A stretch of DNA of 64,000 bases from Granulicella aggregans. GTDB taxonomy: Bacteria; Acidobacteriota; Terriglobia; Terriglobales; Acidobacteriaceae. Positions 1-9,070 of the stretch are shown piece by piece (position 1 is the stretch's first letter; every line of letters starts with the position of its first letter). The notes below the pieces were generated by a model. It was given only the letters and a program-made list of their open reading frames with translations. It made no database searches and was not told the origin of the DNA. The position numbers and the translations under genes are program-made. The DNA lies in assembly GCF_014203275.1 (NCBI RefSeq), contig NZ_JACHIP010000005.1, positions 1-64,000 of the forward strand, in the 5' to 3' direction.

Positions 1-1916
1 TCGAGGTAGCTATCGCCGCTCTCTGGATGGAGTTGCTCAAGCTGGATCGTGTCGGGCGCCATGACAACTTCTTTGCCTTGGGAGGTCACTCCCTGCTAGC
101 CATCTCGCTTACGGAGCGGATGAGGCGACTCGATCTTCAGGTCGACGTAATTGACATATTCGCGAATTCCACCCCGGCAGCCCTCGCGGCGAAGCTCATA
201 ACTTCGAAGTTTGTGACCTCAACTCTGATAAGCGCCGTTTGTATTCATCGGGGAGCGAACAATGAGAAGCCCCTTTTCTTAACACACTGTGGATCTGCTC
301 AAATCATTTACGCGCGAAACCTAGCTCGATATCTCGATTCCCGCATACCCCTATACGGTCTACCCGGACCCACCGACCTCACTCAAGCCAATCTAACCAT
401 TGAGGGTATGGCCGCAAAGCTCGTGCAGATGATACGAGGTATTCAACCCTTTGGACCATACCGAATAGCCGGTTGGTCTTTTGGTGGAACCCTCGCGTAC
501 GAAGTTGCGCACCAAATAATTGGTGCTGGAGAGAACATATCGTTTTTGGGTCTCTTTGATGCCACGTACGCCCCCCACTACATGGAACAATCAAACGGCT
601 CACCTCATATGTTCTCACTCCCGTTCAACAGTAGCCAAGCGCTAAAAATGCTAGTCCTTACCCGACTATTTTCAGAGGAACGCACCGCCGTCTCGGAGCG
701 CATCGCGACCTCCGTCGCGAAAGATTCCTTCACACAAACCGTAGCCGCGCTGAACAAGCAAGATCTCATTCCGTACCCCTACTCACTAATGAGCGCCGAA
801 GAACTCCGCACTGGTCTCCACCGCGACCACATTTTCTCTAAGGCCCTGTTTGGATATTGCGCTCAACCTTTGCCAATAGACCTTCACGTTTTCATCGCGG
901 CGGACACCGCCACCGCTGAGCCTTTCAAGGGGTGGGAGGATGTTGTGCCACAGAAACAGATGCACCGGCACTTGGTCCCAGGAACCCATCACCTGATGAT
1001 GGATGATCCCAATGTACCGATCCTCGCCAATCTCCTTTCCGGGCTGCTACTATCTTCATCCGAGCCCGCAAGCCATATCTACCGAAAGGCCTCGCTTAAT
1101 ACCATTCAACGATCAGCGACACAGAAGTATCCTCTTTTGCTCGTCCCCGGAGCCGGAATGGCGATCACATCTTTTCTCGACCTCGTCCAGGAACTCAAGC
1201 ACGATGGATCTATCTTCGGCCTTCAACCCCCAAGTCTAGAACACAACGTTTCCGTTCCATACAGCAATGTCGAAACTGCCGCAACGGACTATTTGCAAGC
1301 CATGGGAAAAACCTTCGCGACCCCTCCCGCAATCATAGGTTATTCCTTCGGAGGATGGGTTGCTTTCGAAATCGCCCTCCGGTTGCAGAATGTCGGTGCG
1401 GAGGCCCCCGCATTGCTGTTAGTCGATACTGAACCGCCCGATAATGACCCAGCCGTCGTCCATGAGCTCACTCATTTGGAGGTTCTATCAGAATGGATCA
1501 GAGCTTGCGAGCTCTCGGGCGGTGTTAGCCTTGGCATCGATGATGCCCTCCTTAGATCCCGCAGCCACGCCACACAATTATCTCTGATCCATCGGCGCAT
1601 GGTGGCTGCTAAAATGCTGCCATCACGTTCCACTCCTGAAATCCTTTATGCGCCGATCCGCAATCTCGCGGCTTCACTTCGAACTACTTACGCACCGAAA
1701 GCCCCCTACATGGGCGAAGTTCTTCTCGTTTCAGCGGAGGATCCTATGCGCCCATTCGAGACGGCGGCCTCCCAACAAGAGGATGTGCTCACACGCTGGA
1801 GAAAGTTTGCCCCAAGGCTCACGAACAAGAGACTTTTCGCCAACCATTTTCAACTGCTCAAGGTCCCATATGTCCATGAGCTAGCCCAGATCATTAAAGA
1901 TGGCCTCCCACAATGA
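1..1916 (+). CDS. NRPS C-terminal end: carrier domain plus two thioesterase domains (5' truncated)
   Basis: The reading frame is open from base 3, so the gene starts upstream of the window. Counting from the internal Met at base 27, a peptidyl carrier domain with LGGHSL (phosphopantetheine Ser22) is followed by two alpha/beta-hydrolase thioesterase domains. TE1 (about residues 80-350) has nucleophile motif GWSFGG (Ser151), an Asp in LFDATY and a His in GTHHLMMDD. TE2 (about 370-629) has GYSFGG (Ser440), an Asp in LLVDTEPPD and a His in FANHFQLLKVP. Carrier-TE-TE is a terminal release module; tandem TE domains are known in lysobactin, teixobactin and several Pseudomonas lipopeptide synthetases. 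Both triads look complete, so both domains may be active. The stop codon overlaps the next start in an ATGA, implying an operon with the downstream small ORF and oxygenase. The peptide product cannot be deduced because the adenylation domains lie outside the window. Confidence 0.93.
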   Translation, partial: EVAIAALWMELLKLDRVGRHDNFFALGGHSLLAISLTERMRRLDLQVDVIDIFANSTPAALAAKLITSKFVTSTLISAVCIHRGANNEKPLFLTHCGSAQIIYARNLARYLDSRIPLYGLPGPTDLTQANLTIEGMAAKLVQMIRGIQPFGPYRIAGWSFGGTLAYEVAHQIIGAGENISFLGLFDATYAPHYMEQSNGSPHMFSLPFNSSQALKMLVLTRLFSEERTAVSERIATSVAKDSFTQTVAALNKQDLIPYPYSLMSAEELRTGLHRDHIFSKALFGYCAQPLPIDLHVFIAADTATAEPFKGWEDVVPQKQMHRHLVPGTHHLMMDDPNVPILANLLSGLLLSSSEPASHIYRKASLNTIQRSATQKYPLLLVPGAGMAITSFLDLVQELKHDGSIFGLQPPSLEHNVSVPYSNVETAATDYLQAMGKTFATPPAIIGYSFGGWVAFEIALRLQNVGAEAPALLLVDTEPPDNDPAVVHELTHLEVLSEWIRACELSGGVSLGIDDALLRSRSHATQLSLIHRRMVAAKMLPSRSTPEILYAPIRNLAASLRTTYAPKAPYMGEVLLVSAEDPMRPFETAASQQEDVLTRWRKFAPRLTNKRLFANHFQLLKVPYVHELAQIIKDGLPQ

Positions 1917-2092
1917 CCACCGTCAATCCACATACCACTCGTCCGAGCAACACGATTTGCGGTTACATGAGGTTGATCGAAGGATGCACAGCTCAACTGG
2001 CTGAACAAAAAGTTCTTTGCAATGACTCGTATCTGACTGCTACGGGACCTACTACTCAATCTCAAACCAATCCGATTCACGAGGGCTACTAA
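1913..2092 (+). CDS. 59-residue ORF coupled between NRPS and oxygenase genes
   Basis: An ATG at 1913 overlaps the NRPS stop (ATGA), and the ORF ends in TAA at 2090-2092, sharing one base with the oxygenase ATG (TAATG). The 59 codons fill the whole space between the two genes with no gap. The product is hydrophilic, with Cys residues near positions 16, 25 and 36, no signal peptide and no membrane segment. It does not show the MbtH signature (no paired Trp motif), so it is not an MbtH helper. I do not recognise a family. The only support is the two coupled junctions and the uninterrupted frame; it could also be a translated linker that lets ribosomes pass from the NRPS to the oxygenase cistron. 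Confidence 0.55.
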   Translation: MTTVNPHTTRPSNTICGYMRLIEGCTAQLAEQKVLCNDSYLTATGPTTQSQTNPIHEGY

Positions 2093-3162
2093 TGCTAAAC
2101 CATGATATGCCGTTGAGTATTATTGATCGCTTACAGTTCTCAAAGGATTCCCTGAATGGCACATTACCGATCCATGTCATTGACGGAGCAAAGAACTGGC
2201 CGGCAGTCAAAAAATGGAACCCGGAAGACATTGCGAATCTCGTTCCTAGCAGGCAGGTAGACCTCACTATTTCTCTTGATGGTAGTTTTGGGATAAACCC
2301 AGATGGATTGCCTTCACATCCAGATACTCGCAAGATTATCAAAAATGTGTCTTTCAGGGAGGCTGCCCTCATAATTTCTCAAAACCACGACGCTCAAACG
2401 AGGTTTTATATAAGTCAACAAAGCATTAGTCAGAAACTTCCAGAACTTCTAAATGACATTGAGCGCTGGACAACAACAGATGAAGGAATAAACATTTGGT
2501 TTGGATCTGCGGACGTCTCCTCCCCATTGCATTACGATCCTTCGATAAATGTTTTTGGCCAGATATACGGTTACAAAGAAATTACACTCTTCAGTCCCGC
2601 AGATACCCCTTATCTCTATCCCTTTCCTCCAGATAGCTTGCTACCGCATCTAAGCTTTGTTGATTTTAGCGATCCCGATCTTGAACGTCACCCCCAATTT
2701 TTGCTTGCGACCCCGATCAAAGTCACGTTGGGTCCAGGACAACTACTATTTCTTCCGCCCTTTTGGTGGCACCACGTTCGCTCGAAGACAATATCTATCT
2801 CCGTCAACCAGTGGTCTTCGCCCAGGCTTCACCAGTACCTTGGTGACGGAGCGCGTGATCTCCTTCGGCGCCAGTTGCCGATCGACCGAATGCAACGGAA
2901 GACCCAAACAAATTTTATGGTCTCAGAGTTGCTAGACGGAGCGGAGCAGCTAGCCCTGTTAGATCCCAAACTATCGATCGGGGCCCTGCTGGCTGCCCTA
3001 AACGGGACTATCTCTTACATAGATCCGAAAATACACAGACAGTTGCAGGACAAATTACTTTATCTCGCAAATCAGCTGGATCAATTTCCTCAGTTGCCCT
3101 CGACAGATATAATCCATTGTGTACGCCAAATCCGATTTTCCTTAAACACTGTCATCTCTTAG
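2092..3162 (+). CDS. JmjC/cupin-8 type Fe(II)/2-oxoglutarate oxygenase
   Basis: A 356-residue protein of the JmjC-like cupin-8 family, which uses Fe(II) and 2-oxoglutarate to hydroxylate amino-acid side chains. The metal triad is visible: HxD in LHYDPS (His147, Asp149) and a distal His in PFWWHHV (His227 or His228), inside a double-stranded beta-helix core. The strand containing GPGQLLFLPPFWWHHVRS is characteristic. A GAGG ribosome site lies 7 bases before the ATG at 2092. The gene follows the NRPS in a coupled operon, so hydroxylation of a carrier-bound or released peptide residue is a reasonable inference, as with other NRPS-linked oxygenases. The C-terminal 110 residues after the cupin fold may be a dimerisation region. 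No frameshift is seen; codon use is more A/T-rich than in the core genes. Confidence 0.85.
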   Translation: MLNHDMPLSIIDRLQFSKDSLNGTLPIHVIDGAKNWPAVKKWNPEDIANLVPSRQVDLTISLDGSFGINPDGLPSHPDTRKIIKNVSFREAALIISQNHDAQTRFYISQQSISQKLPELLNDIERWTTTDEGINIWFGSADVSSPLHYDPSINVFGQIYGYKEITLFSPADTPYLYPFPPDSLLPHLSFVDFSDPDLERHPQFLLATPIKVTLGPGQLLFLPPFWWHHVRSKTISISVNQWSSPRLHQYLGDGARDLLRRQLPIDRMQRKTQTNFMVSELLDGAEQLALLDPKLSIGALLAALNGTISYIDPKIHRQLQDKLLYLANQLDQFPQLPSTDIIHCVRQIRFSLNTVIS

Positions 3163-3197
3163 GCGTTCCAGAGGATGCATTAATTGGCGAGTCCAGC

Positions 3198-3392
3198 ATG
3201 GCATTATACACCCTCCCCTACAACATAGCTATGTTAAGGTCATCTAAGATGAATACCTACCTTCCACATAACAAGATCTACGAATTGGAAGATTTTCGCA
3301 GAGACGATATTCAAGCCATTCTTAGATCTCATCTCGGCTCAGCTGAAACTCATGGCATGGAGCTACGACTTCGTCAGCGCTCGGACGCATGA
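3198..3392 (+). pseudogene. Unknown ORF fused to IS3 DNA
   Basis: A short frame starting at ATG 3198 runs into transposase sequence from about 3356, so its last dozen codons come from IS3 DNA in the wrong frame. The unique part (about 53 residues) contains a charged stretch with YELEDFRRDDIQAIL. I do not recognise it. It is probably the N-terminal stub of a gene cut by the IS fragment, or spurious. No clear ribosome site precedes it. Confidence 0.25.
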
Positions 3393-3575
3393 TGGCCGCA
3401 GCGTAACGGCTTCTCAACCTGATCGACGAACACGCGCGAGAGATTACTGGTGTGTGGAGAACGCCGCGGGTTCAGTTCCAGGGTCATCTCTGCGCTGGCC
3501 GATATGATTGTGATGAAGGGCGTGCCGGAACACCTTCGCTCGGACAATGGGCCAGAGATCTTTCTCCGGCCCCCC
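3356..3575 (+). pseudogene. IS3-family orfB (DDE transposase) fragment
   Basis: About 200 bases are nearly identical to the orfB region at 20866-21060 in this window (WSYDFVSARTHDGRS, LLNLIDEHARE, ISALAD, MKGVPEHLRSDNGPE), including the second catalytic-Asp region FLRSDNGPE. Small indels disrupt the frame: an extra A after the GRSV codons and changes near 3445-3470. Neither end of an element nor an orfA is present, so this is a dead internal fragment. Confidence 0.8.
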
Positions 3576-3752
3576 GACGGCGGCTACTTGAACTCTGAAA
3601 AGCTGCGCTAAACCAACTCATCCAACGGCATAGGAGATAAGCCACTCCATTTGTTGTAGGCGATGTTCGGCCCCGCCAACACGGTAGGCGCTCTTGACTA
3701 TAACTAAAGCTCTTCCGCTTCTTGTTTGACTTAAGCCTCACACAAGGGCTAA

Positions 3753-3893
3753 GTGGTGACGGGTCAAACGAATGCGCTGAAGCATCTCGTACTGCAAGGC
3801 AAGATCAAAGATCGAGACAAGATAATGCTTGTGGGCTTCGGAGTGGGGCATTTCCTGGGCCTACGCAATTGTGCAATGGTGCCCAACAAGTAC
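3753..3893 (+). pseudogene. Remnant of a KAS III (FabH-like) C-terminus
   Basis: The frame from 3753 encodes NALKHLVLQGKIKDRDKIM followed by LVGFGVGHFLG. This matches the conserved C-terminal end of beta-ketoacyl-ACP synthase III proteins, where an alanine-rich helix is followed by a G-K/R-I run and LVGFGxGxSWGAALVRW. The intact KAS III in this window ends with a comparable LVGFGVGFSWAAALVKW. Only the last 40 or so residues are represented; there is no catalytic Cys, His or Asn. It lies beside a carrier-protein gene, which fits a lost fatty-acyl or polyketide starter unit. Confidence 0.55.
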
Positions 3894-3966
3894 GGTTTCT
3901 ATGAATGCCTGATGAATACGATGAATCGCCCGATCCAGTCAAGGCTCTAGCCCACCTATGAACATG

Positions 3967-4236
3967 TCAGTGTTTGCCAGAGTCAGCGGTTACCTCCGAA
4001 GCGATTCCCCGAACGGTTCCGGTATCAGGAGCGAGAAAATCCTCGAACGATAATTCTATCCCATACGCTGACCGAATTCTAGAAATACAGAGCATGGCGC
4101 TGAGCGAATCACCTCCTAGATCCAGAAAATGAGAATCTAGGGCGACATCATCTACCCTCAAAACCTCCGACCACAGTTGGCAAACGTATTGACACACCGC
4201 ACTGAATGATATGCCGTCTGGCGCTGGTATACTCAT
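3967..4236 (-). CDS. Free-standing acyl/peptidyl carrier protein
   Basis: An 89-residue single-domain carrier protein. The motif FLDLGGDSLSAM places the phosphopantetheine-accepting serine at residue 44, and the surrounding helices (LWSEVLRVDD, IRSAYGIELSFEDFLAP) fit the four-helix PCP/ACP fold. LGGDSL resembles NRPS-type rather than fatty-acid ACPs, which usually carry DSL with an acidic flank. A strong AGGAGA precedes the ATG by 4 bases. The gene is oriented opposite to its neighbours and next to a KAS III remnant. By inference it carries an aminoacyl or acyl group for the local NRPS pathway. It looks intact. Confidence 0.85.
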   Translation of the reverse strand: MSIPAPDGISFSAVCQYVCQLWSEVLRVDDVALDSHFLDLGGDSLSAMLCISRIRSAYGIELSFEDFLAPDTGTVRGIASEVTADSGKH

Positions 4237-4351
4237 GCGTTCTCCTAGTAATTGGGAGCTTCTTGCTGCAATCGCTTGCCACTCATCGCCTTACTGCATT
4301 ATGCAATCTCTGAATAGACACTAGCGAATCGTTATAATACCATGACCACAC

Positions 4352-5245
4352 ATGGAGAGTATACCAAAACGCGGGCCTGTAGTTTCGGTTGTAATGGCTT
4401 ACAGGAATGAAGAAGTGTTCCTCTTTGAAGCCATTAGGAGTATTCAAGAGCAAACCTTTCGCAATTGGGAACTCTTATTAATAGATGATCACTCTGATGA
4501 CAATAGTCCGACCATTGCGCAACGCAGTGCGCTATCAGACGGTCGCATCCGGTTACTTCGATCGCCCTCCTACGGTTTAGTTCCCGCCTTGAATTATGGG
4601 TGCGCCATGGCCACTGGCACATATATTGCGCGACTTGACAGCGACGATATCGCCGTCTGCTCCCGACTCGAGATGCAAGTGGAGTTTCTTGATCAAAACC
4701 CGTCTGTCACTATCGTCGGTGGACACATTGAGTGCATCGACAAAGATGGTCATTTACTGTTTACAATGCTCTGGCCGACTCTGAACCAGGGGCTACAAGA
4801 CTTCTTGCTTATTGACTGTTGCGTATCTCACACAACGGTCATGATGAGGCGTCAGGCTATTATAAACGCTAATTACTACCGCCTAACATATACTCATGCA
4901 GAGGACTACGACCTTTTTTTACGATTCAGCGACGGGCTTCATGTCGAAAATATGCCCACCGTCTTGTCACAATATCGGCTCCACAAAAAGCAGACATCAA
5001 TGCTTCATGCAGAGCAACAGGTTATCTCAGGTATTGCGGCCCGGATTGCAACGAAAGAAAGGAGAGCGGGACGTCGAGAACCTTTCACAAGCACTTCATC
5101 CATTACACGTTATGACATCGAACAGTATGGCATATCCCCAAAACGCATTGCATCTGGCGTCAGCAGATATCAGGACTCAGCTCTGTCCCTAGAGCAAGGT
5201 TGGCGCTGGTCTTCGTTGCCCTTCTGTATGGTGCCTGGCAGATGA
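4352..5245 (+). CDS. Family 2 glycosyltransferase
   Basis: A 297-residue GT-A fold glycosyltransferase. Visible motifs: N-terminal VSVVMAYRNEE, LLIDDHSDDNS (nucleotide-binding Asp), ARLDSDDIA (DxD-type metal site) and HAEDYDLFLR (ED catalytic region). Such enzymes transfer a sugar from a nucleotide donor and are normally cytoplasmic or membrane-associated. No membrane segments are seen. The stop overlaps a potential ATG of the following gene (ATGA at 5242-5245), so the two were likely co-translated. The pair may glycosylate a polysaccharide or the peptide of the nearby NRPS cluster; substrate cannot be told from sequence. No clear ribosome site lies before ATG 4352, so the start is uncertain. 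Confidence 0.88.
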   Translation: MESIPKRGPVVSVVMAYRNEEVFLFEAIRSIQEQTFRNWELLLIDDHSDDNSPTIAQRSALSDGRIRLLRSPSYGLVPALNYGCAMATGTYIARLDSDDIAVCSRLEMQVEFLDQNPSVTIVGGHIECIDKDGHLLFTMLWPTLNQGLQDFLLIDCCVSHTTVMMRRQAIINANYYRLTYTHAEDYDLFLRFSDGLHVENMPTVLSQYRLHKKQTSMLHAEQQVISGIAARIATKERRAGRREPFTSTSSITRYDIEQYGISPKRIASGVSRYQDSALSLEQGWRWSSLPFCMVPGR

Positions 5246-6269
5246 CCTCTCCTCAATTTGTACCTAAGATGCTGGGAGATAAGATTAGCTTTGTCTTGCC
5301 CCTGTCTCTAAATGAGTCTTCATTCGGTAATAAATATGTTTATTGGCGCTCCGACACAAGCGAGGTTAATTTCCTACGCCTCGAACGCTTCCTGATTAGT
5401 TTTCTTCGATGCTTCAGGCAAAGCGATTTGGGATCATTCCTCATTGTCTGCCCGGTTCAAGATGTCACCAGGGCGTCTGCAATTCTTACGCAGGTCACTA
5501 GTGACGCGCGATATTCAGTAATAGAAGAGGAGAGGTACCTGCTAAAACAGTTGCCCGGCAGCGCGGGTTTTCCCTTGGGAGTTTCGGATGGAGAATTCAG
5601 CAGGCGATAAAGCTTGCGTTTGCCTTCGAGACGGATTCCACGTTTTACTTAACTTTAGATTGCGATATTCTTTGCATTCGTCCATGTAAACTCTCAGACT
5701 TTGTTTTTAATGGAAAAGCCAACACTGGCGTTGAGACCACAGAGACCTATGAAGCACTCTATACCGCGTCGTTTGCGGCAACGGAACTCAAGAGAAAGCG
5801 GGAGAGATATAGCAACTCAGCCACGCTCCTAAAGATGAATGCTAGCCCGGAGCCTCGCAACAGTTTTTACAGCGAGACACCGGTTGTTCTTAATTCTCTC
5901 TACGTTAGAGATCTGTTGGAGTACATAGCGGAACTTTATGATCGCTCATGGATTGAGGTTTTGCTTAACCGCGCAGGCTGGTCAGAGTACGGACTCTATT
6001 TTCAGTTTTGCGAGTTGCGGTGCCTCATGCAACGGAGCTTCGGTCTTGGCAACAGTAGGACAATACTTGACTTGGATAGCTCTGTATGGCAACGCAATGG
6101 CGCCTATAAAAGCGCTCGTTCTTATTCGATAGAATCACTGTTATTTGCACAGTCTAAGAATACAGGGGCATTCATATCTATACAATCATGGCTCCCCCCC
6201 CCCGATCCTGGCTACCTCCGAATATCTCGTCCCTCTTTTGCTTCTATCGCAACCTTCGCATGTTTTTGA
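5242..6269 (+). pseudogene. Frameshifted glycosyltransferase-like gene (DUF6492-like)
   Basis: Two frames make one protein. Frame 1 starts at ATG 5242 (coupled to the glycosyltransferase stop) and contains DKISFVLPLS, FLIVCP and LLKQLPG up to about 5578. Frame 2 is open from about 5580 to 6269 and continues with GWRIQQAIKLAFAFETDS, LTLDCDILCIRPCKLSD, TPVVLNSLYVRDLLEYIA and AGWSEYGLYFQFCE. The order GWxxQQ-IKL, then a DCD/DxD site, then SEYxLYxxF resembles DUF6492-type glycosyltransferase-like proteins. One indel near 5575-5582, in a run of short homopolymers, separates the halves. It may be a true mutation or a sequencing error. The 3' end runs into a tract of ten C residues, so the final 20-odd codons are doubtful too. 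Confidence 0.65.
6194..6203 (+). repeat. Homopolymer of ten C residues
   Basis: Ten consecutive C residues lie within the last codons of the broken glycosyltransferase-like gene. The tract could be a slippage (phase-variation) site or a length error in the sequence; the upstream frame is already broken, so no functional reading can be assigned. Confidence 0.9.
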
Positions 6270-6700
6270 GAAGCGATAGATATCTTTCACTATAGCGGTG
6301 AACACATCGGTAACGTTTTTATCCTGATACCGTGCCGATTTCTTGCGACGCATTCTGGCACCGCACTCTTTTGATCTGCTCATTTTGGAATCTTTTACGT
6401 TTCTAGTTCCGCGCTTTTTTGTCACCGACACCTTGCCGACTCGGATTGTGCTGATGGCCTCCCATGGTCGGGGTGCAGATTTGATGGAAGTGACCGGGTT
6501 CAAGAAGCTAGTCGAATGCTTCCGGAAACCATCGCGTCCATTTGGCGGAAATGAGGCGTGACTTGATGAATGCGTTTGGTAAATCCTCCGCTCATTGGGA
6601 GACCTCAATGGGATTACGTAAATAAACGATTTATTTTAAATCTTGCTTTCTGATACGATTATCGTCAAATGGCTAGATCTAATTCCACGTAATAGCTTCC
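6270..6700. other. Gene-poor stretch
   Basis: No convincing gene. Frames are open on both strands (140 codons on minus, 72 on plus), but neither shows a domain, a ribosome site or typical composition. The last 100 bases are distinctly A/T-rich and probably contain the promoter of the following small Cys-rich gene; no exact promoter boxes can be assigned. Confidence 0.4.
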
Positions 6701-6715
6701 CCAAAGGAGAAGAAC

Positions 6716-6964
6716 TTGTTAAAGTTCAATTTTAGGATACGAATGAATGGGAAAGTAAAAGCTAAATGTGATCGGCATCCGAATTACGACCCAAGTACTA
6801 AGGGAAAAGATTTTATTAATGATCGGTGCGGAACCTGTAAGGAAATTGCGGATTTATATGACTCCAAGACCGTACTCGAGAAGGCTCTAAAGAACTTCGA
6901 ACGTAGAGTAGTGCCATGGCAGACAATCAGGAAATCCATTCGGGAAAATCCGGAAATAAAATGA
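6716..6964 (+). CDS. Small putative zinc-binding protein
   Basis: An 82-residue protein starting at TTG 6716, chosen because a strong AAGGAGA sits 5 bases upstream; an internal ATG nine codons later is the alternative. It has KCDRHPNYDPSTKGKDF followed by RCGTCKEI, that is Cys-x2-His...Cys-x2-Cys, a likely single zinc knuckle, then a charged helical tail. Small proteins with a CxRHPxYxP start and a CxxC end occur as uncharacterised proteins in Acidobacteria and other phyla; no function is known to me. It stands alone between a gene-poor stretch and an IS3 fragment and appears intact, which is unusual for this decayed region. Confidence 0.65.
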   Translation: MLKFNFRIRMNGKVKAKCDRHPNYDPSTKGKDFINDRCGTCKEIADLYDSKTVLEKALKNFERRVVPWQTIRKSIRENPEIK

Positions 6965-7008
6965 GCGGCGATGATCGTGTGAAGATATTCAGAGTTCACC
7001 CTTAAATC

Positions 7009-7327
7009 TTGGAGGGGCCTGCCCGATCTTTTGTACCGCGGAGTGTCAGTGTAGCGCAGCTTCTTTTGAGGTCAAGTAGCCGCTGTCGAGGGTGTGGGGA
7101 AGTGGAAAGCGTTCTTTGCTTTCCACTTCTCCATACCCTGTTTTGGTTTCCCGCGTCTCGGGTGCTGGTGGCCGATTTCCCAGTGACGAGTGTGGCCGGA
7201 TGGTTGTAGTGGACTCTCGAGCGTTCTGCGAGAATCCTGATCTCCTTCATCGAGTAGAAGATCTCTCCGTTCAGGAACTCATCGCGCAGCTTGGAGTTTA
7301 AGCTCTCGCCGTAGCCGTTTTCCCAGG
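7009..7327 (-). pseudogene. IS3-family orfB C-terminal fragment
   Basis: On the minus strand the frame reads PWENGYGESLNSKLRDEFLN, then GEIFYSMKEIRILAER and VHYNH. This is the C-terminal catalytic-Glu region of IS3-family orfB (usual form SPWENGYCESFNSKLRDELLNGEIFY). The N-terminal side is cut exactly where the IS66 element begins at 7328, so the IS66 insertion split or abutted this element. The end of the frame lacks the usual HSSLGYRPPAPE, so decay is advanced. Confidence 0.8.
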
Positions 7328-7988
7328 GTAAGCGTGGGGTGTTGGCCGTTCTCAAGGAATTTAGGGTTTTGAGGGGTGTCACTTGTCGTTATGTGTCCAC
7401 ATAATTTTATGTGGGCACATATTCGTGACTGGTTGTTTGTGGTGTGAGGGTGACGTTCCAGGGCAGGAGTTGGTCGATGGTGGTGATGGGGTGGTCTACG
7501 ATGCGGGCCAGGACATGGTGGAGATAGAGCTCCGGGTCGAGGCCGTTGAGCTTAGCTGATCCGAGCAGCGAGTGGATGTTGGCGGCTCGTTCGCCGCCTG
7601 CATTTGATCCGGCAAAGAGGTAGTTCTTGCGGCCCAGAGCGACGACGCGCAGCGCTCGTTCTGCAGCGTTGTTGTCGATCTCGATGGTTCCATCGTCGAT
7701 ATAGCGAGTGAGTGCAGGCCAGCGCGAGAGAGGGCGTAGCGGATCGCCGCAGCCGTGTCGGACTTGCGTGAGAGCTTCGCAAGTGTATCTTCAAGCCAGG
7801 TGTGCTTGGAGCCGATCAGCGGCCTGGCCCTGGCCTGGCGGATGGTCTTCCTGATCTCTGGCGAAGATCCACGGATCTGTGCTTCGATGGCGCAGAGAGC
7901 AGCGATGCGCTCGATGGCTTCGGCTGTAGTGGGGGAGGCATGGGCGATGTGGATCTCATGTGGAACTTGCGTCGCGCACGTGCCCAGC

Positions 7989-9070
<1,082 letters not shown>

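Noticed and set aside
6186-6608. 140-codon minus-strand frame and 72-codon plus-strand frame in the same place
   Set aside because: Neither has a ribosome site, a known motif or typical amino-acid use; one begins in the poly-C tract.
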